34,469 nucleotides of DNA, from assembly GCA_026129905.1 (NCBI GenBank), contig JAHCHE010000053.1, positions 1 through 34,469 of the forward strand, written 5' to 3'. The number at the start of each line of letters is the position of its first letter. Position 1 is the first letter of the stretch. Origin of the DNA: Bryobacteraceae bacterium (GTDB taxonomy: Bacteria > Acidobacteriota > Terriglobia > Bryobacterales > Bryobacteraceae). Of this stretch, positions 15,242 through 23,529 are shown one piece after another. The notes beneath the pieces are model-generated. The model searched no databases. It saw only the letters and a list, made by a program, of their open reading frames with translations, and was not told the origin of the DNA. The translations under genes and the position numbers were made by a program.

Positions 15242-16243
15242 ATGTTGCCTCGCTTGCTTACGATGCTCGCCCTATCAGGCGCGCTTCTATTGGCTTCCGG
15301 CCCCCCGGCCGCCGTCTATGTCGGATGGGAACGGGAGGTCGGCGCCGCCCGGTCATTGATGGAAAAAGGGGACTATGCCCAGGCGCTGGAGAAGCTTGAG
15401 GCTCTGATCGAGTGGGCTGCCGCGGAGTATGGTCCATGTAGCGACGAGGTGGCCACGGTCTCCAACAACCTCGGCGTTGCGCAGGAAAGCCTGGGCAGGT
15501 ACATAGAAGCCGAGCAGTCATATCGCCGCGCCCTGGCGGTGTTGCAGCGAATGCACGGCAGCGACCACGAGTCGATGAGTTGGGCGCTGAACAACCTGGC
15601 CCGTCTCTATTCGCTCACGGGACGATCGTCGAAGGCGGAACCCCTCCTGCTGCGCTGTCTGGCGCTGCGCAGGGCGTCATTCGGAGAGGATCATCCGAAG
15701 GTCGCGATCGTGCTTCACAATCTTGGGGAAGTCAACCGGCGGCAGGGCGATTACCGCGCGGCGGAAGACCGCTTTCAGCAGGCTCTAGCGATCTGGGACC
15801 GCTCACCCGAGTCGAACAACATGGATATCGCAACCTGTCTCAATAACCTCGGCGTGTTGTACGAGCGCCGGAAGGATCTGGAATCCGCAACCGCCTACCT
15901 GCGCCGGGCAATCCGGATCTGGGATGAACGTCTGCCGTCGAACCATCCGTTAACCGCGCGGGGCACGGCGAACCTCGCGGAAGTGCTGGCCCGGCAGGGC
16001 AAATATGAAGAAGCCGAACCGCTCTACCGGAAGGCATTGGAGAACGCGAAGGCGGCGCTCGGGCCGGATCACCCGGATGTGGCGACGATCATGATCGGGC
16101 AGGCCGGCCTGTTGCGGGACATGTCCAGGAAATCCGAGGCCAGGCAACTCGAGAAGGAGGCGCGATCGATCATCGACAGGCACGCCAGTCAAAACATGCT
16201 CGGCGCCACCGTCGACGCCAAGGAACTGGCGGCGGGCCGCTGA
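15242..16243 (+). CDS. Exported TPR protein (kinesin-light-chain-type repeats)
   Basis: ATG at 15242 with GGTGGAG just upstream (GTG at 15233 is the alternative). Residues 1-25 (MLPRLLTMLALSGALLLASG) are a signal peptide. The rest is about six TPR units of the KLC type, about 42 residues apart, each with the NNLGVAQESLGRYIEAEQSY pattern: NNLARLYSLTGRSSKAEPL, HNLGEVNRRQGDYRAAEDRF, NNLGVLYERRKDLESATAYL, ANLAEVLARQGKYEEAEPLY. TPRs hold partner proteins; no enzyme domain is present. Stop is three bases from the end of the convergent zinc-ribbon gene. Confidence 0.9.
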   Translation: MLPRLLTMLALSGALLLASGPPAAVYVGWEREVGAARSLMEKGDYAQALEKLEALIEWAAAEYGPCSDEVATVSNNLGVAQESLGRYIEAEQSYRRALAVLQRMHGSDHESMSWALNNLARLYSLTGRSSKAEPLLLRCLALRRASFGEDHPKVAIVLHNLGEVNRRQGDYRAAEDRFQQALAIWDRSPESNNMDIATCLNNLGVLYERRKDLESATAYLRRAIRIWDERLPSNHPLTARGTANLAEVLARQGKYEEAEPLYRKALENAKAALGPDHPDVATIMIGQAGLLRDMSRKSEARQLEKEARSIIDRHASQNMLGATVDAKELAAGR

Positions 16244-16246
16244 GTG

Positions 16247-16546
16247 CTACCAACTTAGGGTGCCGGTGCGCGGAGTTTCTTCCGGATTGGGCAGATACAA
16301 CGTCTTGCAGTGTTCGCAGCGATAGACTTCGGCTTCCGCGCCCCACCTTTGTTTGACTTCATCCCCGAAGAAGTACCAGCGCTTGAGATGCCCTGCGCAG
16401 ATCTCGCCCTTGGCGTCCTTCTCATTGCAGGCGCGCTGGCGAGGGATTCTGACCTTCACCTTGACGCCGTCGCTTAACGTCGCCACCAGGTTCTCGTCCG
16501 GGACCGCGGCGGCGGTCTCCTTGTTCTCCGCGTTCACATCGGCCAT
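16247..16546 (-). CDS. Small zinc-ribbon-like protein
   Basis: 99 residues. Four cysteines, C40, C50, C77 and C80 (RACNEKDAKGEIC and YRCEHCKTLYLP), can bind one zinc. After the first pair comes AGHLKRWYFFGDEV. The N-terminal 20 residues are acidic and probably loose. It resembles small uncharacterised proteins of Acidobacteriota; a role in protein or nucleic acid binding is only a guess. There is no ribosome binding site, but TATACT at 16562-16567 (minus) gives a -10 box and a short leader of about ten bases. Confidence 0.75.
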   Translation of the reverse strand: MADVNAENKETAAAVPDENLVATLSDGVKVKVRIPRQRACNEKDAKGEICAGHLKRWYFFGDEVKQRWGAEAEVYRCEHCKTLYLPNPEETPRTGTLSW

Positions 16547-16561
16547 GGCGGTAAAGCACAG

Positions 16562-16567
16562 AGTATA
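16562..16567 (-). promoter_or_regulatory. -10 box candidate (TATACT) for the zinc-ribbon gene
   Basis: TATACT on the minus strand, 15 bases before the ATG at 16546. No good -35 hexamer at 16-18 bp. Confidence 0.35.
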
Positions 16568-16639
16568 ACACCAGGCCGCCCAGGGGCCCCGCGGTTAGGA
16601 CGGTCGCAGAAGATCTCAACGCTTGGGAAGCACATCGCC

Positions 16640-18496
16640 TCAGCGAATGGCGAAGACGCCGAAGGCGGCGCCGACGGGCCGCTGCTCGTCCGGGGCCACA
16701 AATGCCCTGTCCACCGAAACCTCCACTTCCACGGATTCCGCTCCGACCATGTTCGGTGGAAGCGAAAAGGCGGCGTCAAACTGGGCATCGCCCCTGGTGA
16801 GGAGCACAGCGCCGAGCGCCAAGCCATCCGCGGCGACCGACAACCGGATGGGACCGGCCTGTAACTGTGCCGAGGAAGCGTAGCCGGTGAGAAACAACTT
16901 CTCGTGAGGGTAACGAGGGCCTCCGAGGCGCACCCGCGCGCGCGGTTTCATCCAACGGTAGCCGCCTTCGATCGGGTACCAGCCATCGCCGACCTGATCG
17001 GCGAACAAGGGGTCGCCGACATCCAACCGCCGGCCAACGACATCCTTCCACTTCGCGAGGGCCGCGTAGTGGTACAGGGTCGTAATGTTGCGCAACACCG
17101 GTTCACCCGCGTCGTAGACGACGGCGCGCCGTGCGGAAAGGGCCTTCACCATCGGACCCGGAGGGAGGATGAAATCCGAAACGACGGCGAGTTCCGGACG
17201 AGGGGGGATGCTGTTTTCGCTCTCGGGCGTGAGGTAGACTTGCCGGGCGCCGACCAGCGGGAACGGCTTGTCGCGCATGGCGGACCAGAACAGGTCCGGC
17301 GAGAGGTTGTCCAGCAGGACGATCTTCCCTGGATGCAGTTGCTGCGCCCTGCCGACGCCGAGGACAAACATCCGCACCGCCTGGCTGCGTTCGAGGTTCC
17401 AGCCGACAATCGAGCGGGTGAGCGCCGCGGAAGGGACCAGGTAGATTGCCGCCAGAACGACGGCAGCAACGCGCAAGAGGGGGCCGACTTTCCACGCCTC
17501 GGAGAACGCCCAGGCGCCGAGCATGGCGATGCCGATGGTGGGCAGGGTGAGGTAGTACTCGGTGAAGTGATCTCGCAGCGGAAGGACCGGCGAGACGACG
17601 ATAGGGAACCAGAGGGCGAGTACCGCGGCGGTCCAGCGGCGCCGGCGGAGCTTCCAGACCGCGAAAGCAAGCAGCGCGGCGGTGAGCAGGACGGCCCCCG
17701 CCAGCCCCACCCGATTCCACCACGGATCCTGAAGCATACGATCGAGTCCCATGCCCCCGAAGGACCAGAGCCAGTATTTGGCGAAGGTGACCGGCAGGGC
17801 GGCGTCGAAGTGCATCGAGTATGGACCTTCGGCCGCTTTGGGAACCAGCAGCCGGTTCGCCGCAACATAGGCAATGGAAACGGCGAACATCGGTAGCGTC
17901 GCCCGGAGACGCGGCCGCGCGCAGAACCAGCAGTAGACGGCCGCAATCATCGGATAGACCAGGTTGATTTCCAGCGCGCTGAAGCCAAGCAGGAAGGCGG
18001 CCCATTCGAGGACCTTGTAGCGCGTCCGTGCCGTTTCCACGTACTTCAGGAGGCAGAAGAAAGCTGCCAGGATGAAGAACCCGCAGAGGATTTGATTGTA
18101 AGCGCAGGTCCAGGAGAGAGTGCCCGCCACCGCGGTGTTCACGAACCAGAAGATCGGGGCCCAAAACGCGGCGTGACGGGCGCCGGTGAGACGCCTGACG
18201 ACAAGCGCCAGGAGGACCAGGTTCGCCAACTGCGTCGCGTAGATCAGGACGCGGAAGGGAACGGCATTGAGGCCGAAGAGCTGGTAGAAGCCAAGGAAAA
18301 ACGCGCGCTCGCTGAGGGGCCGAAGCGTTCCGTGCTGGCTCGGCTGCAAAAGAAGGGGCCAGAGACGGGTTCCCTCCTCCAGGCGCAGGTTGAGGCTCAG
18401 CCAGGCGAAATCGTCCTGCATGAACCAGATCCATAGCCCGGGCCAGTAGAGGATCAGAAAAAGAGCGCCGGGGATGAGGCGCCAAGCGCGCTTCAT
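16640..18496 (-). CDS. Polytopic membrane protein, GT-C glycosyltransferase-like
   Basis: The start ATG at 18496 overlaps the lipoprotein gene's stop (ATGA), so translation is coupled. The N-terminus MKRAWRLIPGALFLILYWPGL is followed by FMQDDFAWLSLN: an acidic pair right after the first membrane helix, as in GT-C transferases, where the D binds the metal or lipid donor. About ten membrane helices run to residue 400, then a soluble, beta-rich C-terminus of about 200 residues (from RMFVLGVGRAQQLHPGKIV). It could move sugars from a lipid carrier to a target outside the membrane; the class assignment rests on topology and the DD motif only. Last of four genes in the operon. Confidence 0.7.
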   Translation of the reverse strand: MKRAWRLIPGALFLILYWPGLWIWFMQDDFAWLSLNLRLEEGTRLWPLLLQPSQHGTLRPLSERAFFLGFYQLFGLNAVPFRVLIYATQLANLVLLALVVRRLTGARHAAFWAPIFWFVNTAVAGTLSWTCAYNQILCGFFILAAFFCLLKYVETARTRYKVLEWAAFLLGFSALEINLVYPMIAAVYCWFCARPRLRATLPMFAVSIAYVAANRLLVPKAAEGPYSMHFDAALPVTFAKYWLWSFGGMGLDRMLQDPWWNRVGLAGAVLLTAALLAFAVWKLRRRRWTAAVLALWFPIVVSPVLPLRDHFTEYYLTLPTIGIAMLGAWAFSEAWKVGPLLRVAAVVLAAIYLVPSAALTRSIVGWNLERSQAVRMFVLGVGRAQQLHPGKIVLLDNLSPDLFWSAMRDKPFPLVGARQVYLTPESENSIPPRPELAVVSDFILPPGPMVKALSARRAVVYDAGEPVLRNITTLYHYAALAKWKDVVGRRLDVGDPLFADQVGDGWYPIEGGYRWMKPRARVRLGGPRYPHEKLFLTGYASSAQLQAGPIRLSVAADGLALGAVLLTRGDAQFDAAFSLPPNMVGAESVEVEVSVDRAFVAPDEQRPVGAAFGVFAIR

Positions 18497-19017
18497 CTGG
18501 CTTCGAAGCCGGCGGAGGTCACAATGACGCTGAGTTCGCGCTGATCGAGTTCTCCGGGCGGGAGCGCTTTGTCGAATTGGAAATCGATGACGACGGCATC
18601 GCCGCCGATCTTGCCGGCGGGGACTTCGCGAGCGTAGACGTAGTCGCCCTCCTTGGAGTAAGTCTCCGGCGCGAACGACTCGTCGCCGATACGAGCGATC
18701 AGCGTCATCGGGCCGAGCTTTTGCGCGATGGCGCCCGGCAGAGTGAAATTGAGGCGGACGACGGCGCCGCGTTCGAGGGCTCCGGGAGGCGGTTTGAGGG
18801 AAACCGAAAACTCCTTCATCGCCCATCGCCAGGCGTTCTGCTCGAGTTCGTGGAAACCCTTAATGAGCTGCTGGGCAGCCTTCGGGTCGGCCACGTGGAC
18901 CATCGTGAGGAGGTCTTCGGGTTCCTCGACGGTTGCGACGGGCGGCGGTTCGGAAGGCCGGCAGGCGGCCAAAGCGAGGAGCGTCAGACAGCAGGCAACG
19001 GATCGGGCGCTGGGCAT
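18493..19017 (-). CDS. Lipoprotein of unknown function
   Basis: Signal peptide with lipobox LAAC (C19), so it is lipid-anchored after cleavage. A helical part (PKAAQQLIKGFHELEQNAW, WAMKEFSVSL) is followed by a beta-sandwich-like C-terminus (GAVVRLNFTLPGAIAQKLG, LTARIGD-like strands, DAVVIDFQFDKAL). 174 residues. It begins inside the end of the molybdopterin oxidoreductase gene (34-bp overlap) and its stop overlaps the next start, so all three are co-translated. No known family. Confidence 0.82.
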   Translation of the reverse strand: MPSARSVACCLTLLALAACRPSEPPPVATVEEPEDLLTMVHVADPKAAQQLIKGFHELEQNAWRWAMKEFSVSLKPPPGALERGAVVRLNFTLPGAIAQKLGPMTLIARIGDESFAPETYSKEGDYVYAREVPAGKIGGDAVVIDFQFDKALPPGELDQRELSVIVTSAGFEAR

Positions 19018-21053
19018 TTTTCCACTTGAACGAGACAGCTATAGAAAGTCGGTCCGCCGCCGATATCGGTGAGGCGTTCGGAGGTGAGGACATTGACATT
19101 GTGGCGGTCCGGGGCCATACGGCCCCAGCGGACGGCGGGGGCGCTGACCACGCCGGAGCGCACGCGGCCATTGACGTCGGCGGTGAGGACGCAGGCGCCG
19201 CGGCCGTTAAAGATGCGGACGAGATCGCCGGAACGGATGCCCCTGTGCGCGGCGTCATCGGCGTGCATCGAGAGAACCCGGGTCTCCTCGTCGGCGTCCT
19301 GGCGATTTCCGAAGGTGGAGTTCATCCCGTGGTCGCCCTTCTGCGAGATGAGTTCCAGGGGGTAGCTGCGATGGAGGGCTGTATCGCCGAGGCGCGACTC
19401 GACCGGCGGAACGTACTCGAATTCGCCGGCGCGGAAGTCGCACTTGCCGGAAGGAGTTCCGAACTGGCCGGCGGCGAACGGGAGGAAGGGCTCGCCGGCC
19501 GGGCTGACGTTGAGGCGCACGGAGAGCTCGCCTTCGAGGCGTTCCAGATCGATGCCCTCGAGGAAGGGGTGGCCGGACGCCAGGGCGGTGCGGATCAGAT
19601 CATCATCGGTGTCCGCAAAGCAAGGATCGTTGAACCCCATGCGAGCGGCGAGGAGGCGGAAGATCTCGACGTTGGACCTGGCCTCGCCCGGAGGCGCCAC
19701 GGCAGGCCGGGCCATTTGCAGGTAGTAGTGGCCGTAGGCAAGGTAGAGGTCCGTGTGTTCCAGGAAGGTGGTGGCCGGCAGGAGGACGTCCGCATGGTCG
19801 GCCGTGTCGGTCTGGAATTGTTCGATGACGACGGTGAACAGGTCGGGCCGGCGCAGTCCCTGAAAAACCAGGTTCCGGTTGGGCGCAACGGCGGCGGGGT
19901 TGGAATTGTAGACGACGAGCGCCTTCACCGGAGGATCGACCGTTTCGGTGAGCGCGGAACCCAACTGCGACATGTTGACGATGCGCGCCTCGCGGCCGAG
20001 CGGCGATTCAGCCTGCAGGTCGGGGCGTTCGAGTCCCTTGCGATTCAGCGCGAACGCGCCGGAGGTGCTGAGGACCAGGCCGCCGCCGACATCCTTCCAG
20101 GAACCGGTGAGAACCGGCAGCAGGGAGATGGCGCGAATGGCGTGGCCGCCGCGCTCGCTGCGCTGGACGCCGTAGTTGAGGCGGATGGCGGCCGGGCGCG
20201 TGGCGGCGTACTCCCGGGCGAGGGCGACGATATCGGCCGCATCGAGACCGGTGAGCGCCGCGACGCGCTCGGGCGAATAACGGCAGGCTACCTGTTGGAG
20301 CTCCTCGAAACCCGCGGTATATCGGGAGACGTAGTCGGCGTCGTAGAGGCGGTCCTCGAGGATGACGTGCATCATGCCGAGGGCGAGCGCGAGGTCGCTG
20401 CCGGGAAAGATGGCGTAGTGGCGGTCGGCGGCTTGGCCGGTGCGATTGCGGACCGGGTCGATGGTATAGAACCTGGCGCCGTTCCGGCGGGCCTCCACGA
20501 TAAAGGGCCAGAGATGGACGTTCGTGCCGAGGATGTTGGCGCCCCAGGCGATGATGAGCTTGGAGTGACGGAACTGTTCCGGCTCGGTTCCGTAGCGAAA
20601 GCCGAGCGAGGCGTTAAGGCCCGCGGCGCCGGCGGCCGAGCAGATGGTGCGGTCCAGGCGGGATGCCCCAAGCCGGTGGAAGAAGCGCCGGTCCATCGAG
20701 GCGCCGTTGAGCAGCCCCATCGTGCCGGCGTAGCTATACGGCAGAATCGCTTCCGGACCGTAACGGCGGCTGATCTCGTCAAGTCGTTCCGCAATCAAGT
20801 CGAGCGCGTCGTCCCAGGAGATCGGCGCGAACATGCCCTCGCCCTTCAGTCCGATGCGTTGCCGGGGGTAGAGGAGGCGGTCGGGCGAGTACTCCCGGTC
20901 AAGGTAGCGAGCCACCTTGCCGCACAGGAAGCCGCGCGTAACCGGGTGATCCGGATTTCCGCGCAGACGGGACGCGCGGCCGTTCTCCACGGTGACCAGG
21001 ACCGAGCACGCGTCGGGACAATCCAGGGAACAAACCGAATGCCTTATCTCCAT
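18984..21053 (-). CDS. Molybdopterin oxidoreductase with 4Fe-4S cluster (DMSO reductase superfamily)
   Basis: Cytoplasmic or periplasmic redox enzyme using bis-MGD and one 4Fe-4S cluster. C8, C12, C16 and C44 (CSLDCPDAC, GFLCGK) bind the cluster. The molybdopterin domains follow: GMFAPISWDDALDLIAERL, GANILGTNVHLWPFI, LLPVLTGSWKDVGGGLVL, TDTADHADVLLPATTFLEH and a C-terminal MopB barrel (HADDAAHRGIRSGDLVRIFN). The Mo ligand is likely the Cys of RTICSAAGAAG. There is no Tat signal; the protein starts MEIRHSVCSLDC. Length 689 is right for the FdhH/BisC-like soluble group. Substrate unknown; no small FeS or membrane subunit lies near. It sits between the YCII-SnoaL gene and the lipoprotein. Confidence 0.93.
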   Translation of the reverse strand: MEIRHSVCSLDCPDACSVLVTVENGRASRLRGNPDHPVTRGFLCGKVARYLDREYSPDRLLYPRQRIGLKGEGMFAPISWDDALDLIAERLDEISRRYGPEAILPYSYAGTMGLLNGASMDRRFFHRLGASRLDRTICSAAGAAGLNASLGFRYGTEPEQFRHSKLIIAWGANILGTNVHLWPFIVEARRNGARFYTIDPVRNRTGQAADRHYAIFPGSDLALALGMMHVILEDRLYDADYVSRYTAGFEELQQVACRYSPERVAALTGLDAADIVALAREYAATRPAAIRLNYGVQRSERGGHAIRAISLLPVLTGSWKDVGGGLVLSTSGAFALNRKGLERPDLQAESPLGREARIVNMSQLGSALTETVDPPVKALVVYNSNPAAVAPNRNLVFQGLRRPDLFTVVIEQFQTDTADHADVLLPATTFLEHTDLYLAYGHYYLQMARPAVAPPGEARSNVEIFRLLAARMGFNDPCFADTDDDLIRTALASGHPFLEGIDLERLEGELSVRLNVSPAGEPFLPFAAGQFGTPSGKCDFRAGEFEYVPPVESRLGDTALHRSYPLELISQKGDHGMNSTFGNRQDADEETRVLSMHADDAAHRGIRSGDLVRIFNGRGACVLTADVNGRVRSGVVSAPAVRWGRMAPDRHNVNVLTSERLTDIGGGPTFYSCLVQVEKCPAPDPLPAV

Positions 21054-21079
21054 AAGAGGGCGCTGGAAGTTGCTTCCAA

Positions 21080-21790
21080 TTATAGCGCCGGCGGTTGCGG
21101 ATCTTCGCGGCGGACCCACCACTCCTCGAAGGAGACGCACCGGCCGCCGGCGTCGAAGCGCGCGTAGAGCGTGCCGTCCAACTGAACGTGGACGCCCGAG
21201 GGAACGCGGGTGAAGGCGGCGCGCCAGCGCGCGACTCCGGCGCCGGGCTCGGCGGACAAGATTTCGTACTCGAAGCGGATGTCGCGCTGCGTCAGAGGCG
21301 CCTCGGACCAATACGCGACGATGGCGTCGATGCCGCGCATGGGTTCGTCGAACGGCGTTTCGCGATAGGTGGCTTCCGAGCAGAAGAGCGCGGCGGCGGC
21401 GGCCGGGTCGCGCCGTTCCCAGGCGTTCTTGTAGCCGTCCAGCCAGGCCTCGAAACTCCGAACACTGTGGAAGCGGGAGTGGGCCGGGGAGCGGCCCAGC
21501 GACCGGGTCGCGTCGTAAACCGGCCGCCAGGGATTCGCTTCGCCGATGAACAGGCCGGCGGTAACCGCGGGATCGGCGGCGATGACGGCTGCGGCCTGGG
21601 CGGGGTCCTCGGCCTGGATCACCATGAAGCCGCCCTGGTCGTCGCGGAGTGGGCCGGCGAGGACAACGACGCCGTCGTGGAACAGGCGCTCGACGTACGC
21701 GGCGTGGGCGGCCATGTCGAGGTCTCGAAACGGCGTACCGGGAGGCCAGGCTGTTCCGGGTTTGTAGCGGATGAGGAAGTAGGACGACAT
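21080..21790 (-). CDS. YCII domain fused to a SnoaL-like domain
   Basis: Residues 1-95 (SSYFLIRYKPGTAW, HAAYVERLFHDGVVVLAGPL, GGFMVIQAEDPAQAAAVIAA) are a YCII ferredoxin-like domain with its usual His/Asp pair. Residues 108-236 (FEAWLDGYKNAWERRDPAAAAALFCSEATY, FEEWWVRREDPQ) are a SnoaL/NTF2-type cone domain. Both bind small molecules; the fusion suggests an enzyme on a small organic substrate. First gene of the four-gene operon; 26 bp ahead of the molybdopterin enzyme. There is no ribosome binding site, but TATAGT lies six bases before the ATG, so the mRNA may be leaderless. Confidence 0.85.
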   Translation of the reverse strand: MSSYFLIRYKPGTAWPPGTPFRDLDMAAHAAYVERLFHDGVVVLAGPLRDDQGGFMVIQAEDPAQAAAVIAADPAVTAGLFIGEANPWRPVYDATRSLGRSPAHSRFHSVRSFEAWLDGYKNAWERRDPAAAAALFCSEATYRETPFDEPMRGIDAIVAYWSEAPLTQRDIRFEYEILSAEPGAGVARWRAAFTRVPSGVHVQLDGTLYARFDAGGRCVSFEEWWVRREDPQPPAL

Positions 21791-21796
21791 GGACTC

Positions 21797-21802
21797 ACTA
21801 TA
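21797..21802 (-). promoter_or_regulatory. -10 box candidate (TATAGT) for the molybdopterin operon
   Basis: TATAGT, then six bases, then the ATG at 21790. Transcription would begin at or next to the start codon. No clear -35. Confidence 0.4.
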
Positions 21803-21899
21803 GGAAAGAAGGGAGACGCCGCGCGCCGCGTCAGTAGCACATTACGGATTAATCTGACCTTCTGACTCAGGCGTTTTTGACCGATAGGCCGATAGATCT

Positions 21900-23465
21900 A
21901 TGGTCCCGTCGAACTTGAGTCAATCGCTGGCGCAGGCCGTCTCGCTGCACCTGGCTGGACACCCGGAGGAGGCCCTTACGGAACTCGACCGGTGTCTGGA
22001 GGAGGGAGCGGACACCGCGGAACTCCACCTGGGACGCGGGCACCTTCTCTACGAGTTGGAACGCTTTGAGGAGGCGGCGCAATCCTATTCTCGAGTGCTT
22101 GCGCTGGAGCCCGGGCACGCGGTCGGCGCGTTTCACCGAGCCGTCTGCCTGGAGAAGCTCGAGCGATGGGCCGAGGCGGCGGAGCAGTTTCGCGGCGTGC
22201 CAGAATCGAGCGGGAAAGCATTTGAAGCGCGCCTCGGGCGCGGCATCTGCCTGCTGCGGCTTGGTCAGGCGGCGGAGGCCTTGCGGGAATTCGAGGGATG
22301 CGCGCGGGCGAGAACGGACCACGAGGACGCCATCTTCGGCAAGGCCGTGGCGTTACAGCAACTGGGACAACATCTCCAGGCGCGGGAGCACTACGAGCGG
22401 CTCCTGGGTAAACGGCCGGACCGTGAAGACGCTTTGACGAACCTGGTCGCTCTTGGAGCGCAGATTTCGGATGGCGCGCTGATGCGGAGCGCGGCGGAGA
22501 AACTGCTGGCGGCGAACCCGAAGTCGGCGGTGGCCTTGCAGGGGCTCGCCGCCTGCGCGTTCCAGTCGGAGGATTTCGAGCGCGCGGCGGAATACGCGAA
22601 GCGGCTGGCGCGGCTCGATCCTGACAGCTACGAAGCCTGGTACAACCTGGGCGTGGCGCGGCAGCAGCTCGGCCGGCTGACCGATGCGGCCGAGGCGTAC
22701 CGGGAGGCTGGGCGGCTGAAGCCGGAATCGAAGGACGCGTGGTACAACCTGGCGCGGGTGCTCGCCGACACGGGCGAGGCGGACCGCGCGCGGGAAGCGC
22801 TTGAGAGATGCCTGGAACTGGATCCGGCGATGGCGGACGCGGCGGCCGACCTGGCGTGGCTCGCCGAGCAAGCCGGCGATTTGGCGGATGCCGAGAAGCT
22901 CTATGCCACGGCGGCGGAGGAGGCGCCGGACAGGAAGGACGTATGGTTCCGGCTAGGAGTCGCGCGGCTGAAGGCCGGGAAATACGGGGAAGCGGCCCAG
23001 GCGTTTGAAGCTTGCGTCGAGATGCAGCAGCAGTGGCCGGAAGCGGAGTTGAACCTGGCCCGGTGTTATCTGTCTTCTGGAGACCGGAAGGCGGCGGTGG
23101 CAGCGTACGACCGGTTTCTGAAACGCGATCCGGATTCCGTGGACGCCCTCCGGGCGATGGCTGCGATCCGCCTGGAAGACGGCGAATGGAAAGAGGCGCT
23201 CGACTACCACCGGAGGCTGTGGGAGTCCGGCGAACGCGGCGCGGAGATCTGCTACAACGTCGGGCTGTTGCACCAGCGGCTGGAGAATGTGCGGGAGGCC
23301 GCGAAGTGGTACCGGGAAGCCGTGGCGCAGGATCCCAATTTTGCAGAAGCGCTCCTGAACCTGGGGCACGCGCTGAGTTCGACCGGGGAGCAGGCGGAGG
23401 CGGTCGCCTGCTGGAAGAAGGCGCTGGCGCTGAAACCGGAGCTGTCGCAGGGGTATTTCGGCTGA
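21900..23465 (+). CDS. Cytoplasmic TPR protein, about 12 repeats
   Basis: 521 residues made almost wholly of TPR units of 34 residues (GHPEEALTELDRCLEEG, YNLGVARQQLGRLTDAAEAY, YNLARVLADTGEADRAREAL, YNVGLLHQRLENVREAAKWY, LNLGHALSSTGEQAEAVACW). No signal peptide and no enzyme domain, so a scaffold or adaptor. The YNLG-type units resemble OGT/SPINDLY-like TPRs. The ATG at 21900 (MVPSNLSQSLAQAV) has no strong ribosome binding site. It diverges from the molybdopterin operon with 109 bp between. Confidence 0.88.
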   Translation: MVPSNLSQSLAQAVSLHLAGHPEEALTELDRCLEEGADTAELHLGRGHLLYELERFEEAAQSYSRVLALEPGHAVGAFHRAVCLEKLERWAEAAEQFRGVPESSGKAFEARLGRGICLLRLGQAAEALREFEGCARARTDHEDAIFGKAVALQQLGQHLQAREHYERLLGKRPDREDALTNLVALGAQISDGALMRSAAEKLLAANPKSAVALQGLAACAFQSEDFERAAEYAKRLARLDPDSYEAWYNLGVARQQLGRLTDAAEAYREAGRLKPESKDAWYNLARVLADTGEADRAREALERCLELDPAMADAAADLAWLAEQAGDLADAEKLYATAAEEAPDRKDVWFRLGVARLKAGKYGEAAQAFEACVEMQQQWPEAELNLARCYLSSGDRKAAVAAYDRFLKRDPDSVDALRAMAAIRLEDGEWKEALDYHRRLWESGERGAEICYNVGLLHQRLENVREAAKWYREAVAQDPNFAEALLNLGHALSSTGEQAEAVACWKKALALKPELSQGYFG

Positions 23466-23483
23466 GGCCGCAGTGAACTCCCG

Positions 23484-23506
23484 CTGGCCAGCCCCACGCC
23501 AGCGAA
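23484..23506. terminator. Hairpin between convergent genes
   Basis: CGCTGGC and GCCAGCG pair around a nine-base loop, midway between the TPR stop and the protease stop. No U-tract, so it may stop transcription weakly from either side or be only an RNA-stabilising hairpin. Confidence 0.3.
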
Positions 23507-23529
23507 GATAGTCTCGCCTCGGTGTTCCC

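Noticed and set aside
18933-21167. 744-codon plus-strand frame opposite the molybdopterin gene
   Set aside because: Antisense shadow caused by high GC at third codon positions; no domain.
21792-21804. GACTCACTATAGG matches 13 bases of the T7 RNA polymerase promoter
   Set aside because: The first part of the promoter (TAATAC) is absent, no phage polymerase is in view, and the bases are explained as the -10 box TATAGT of the leftward operon.
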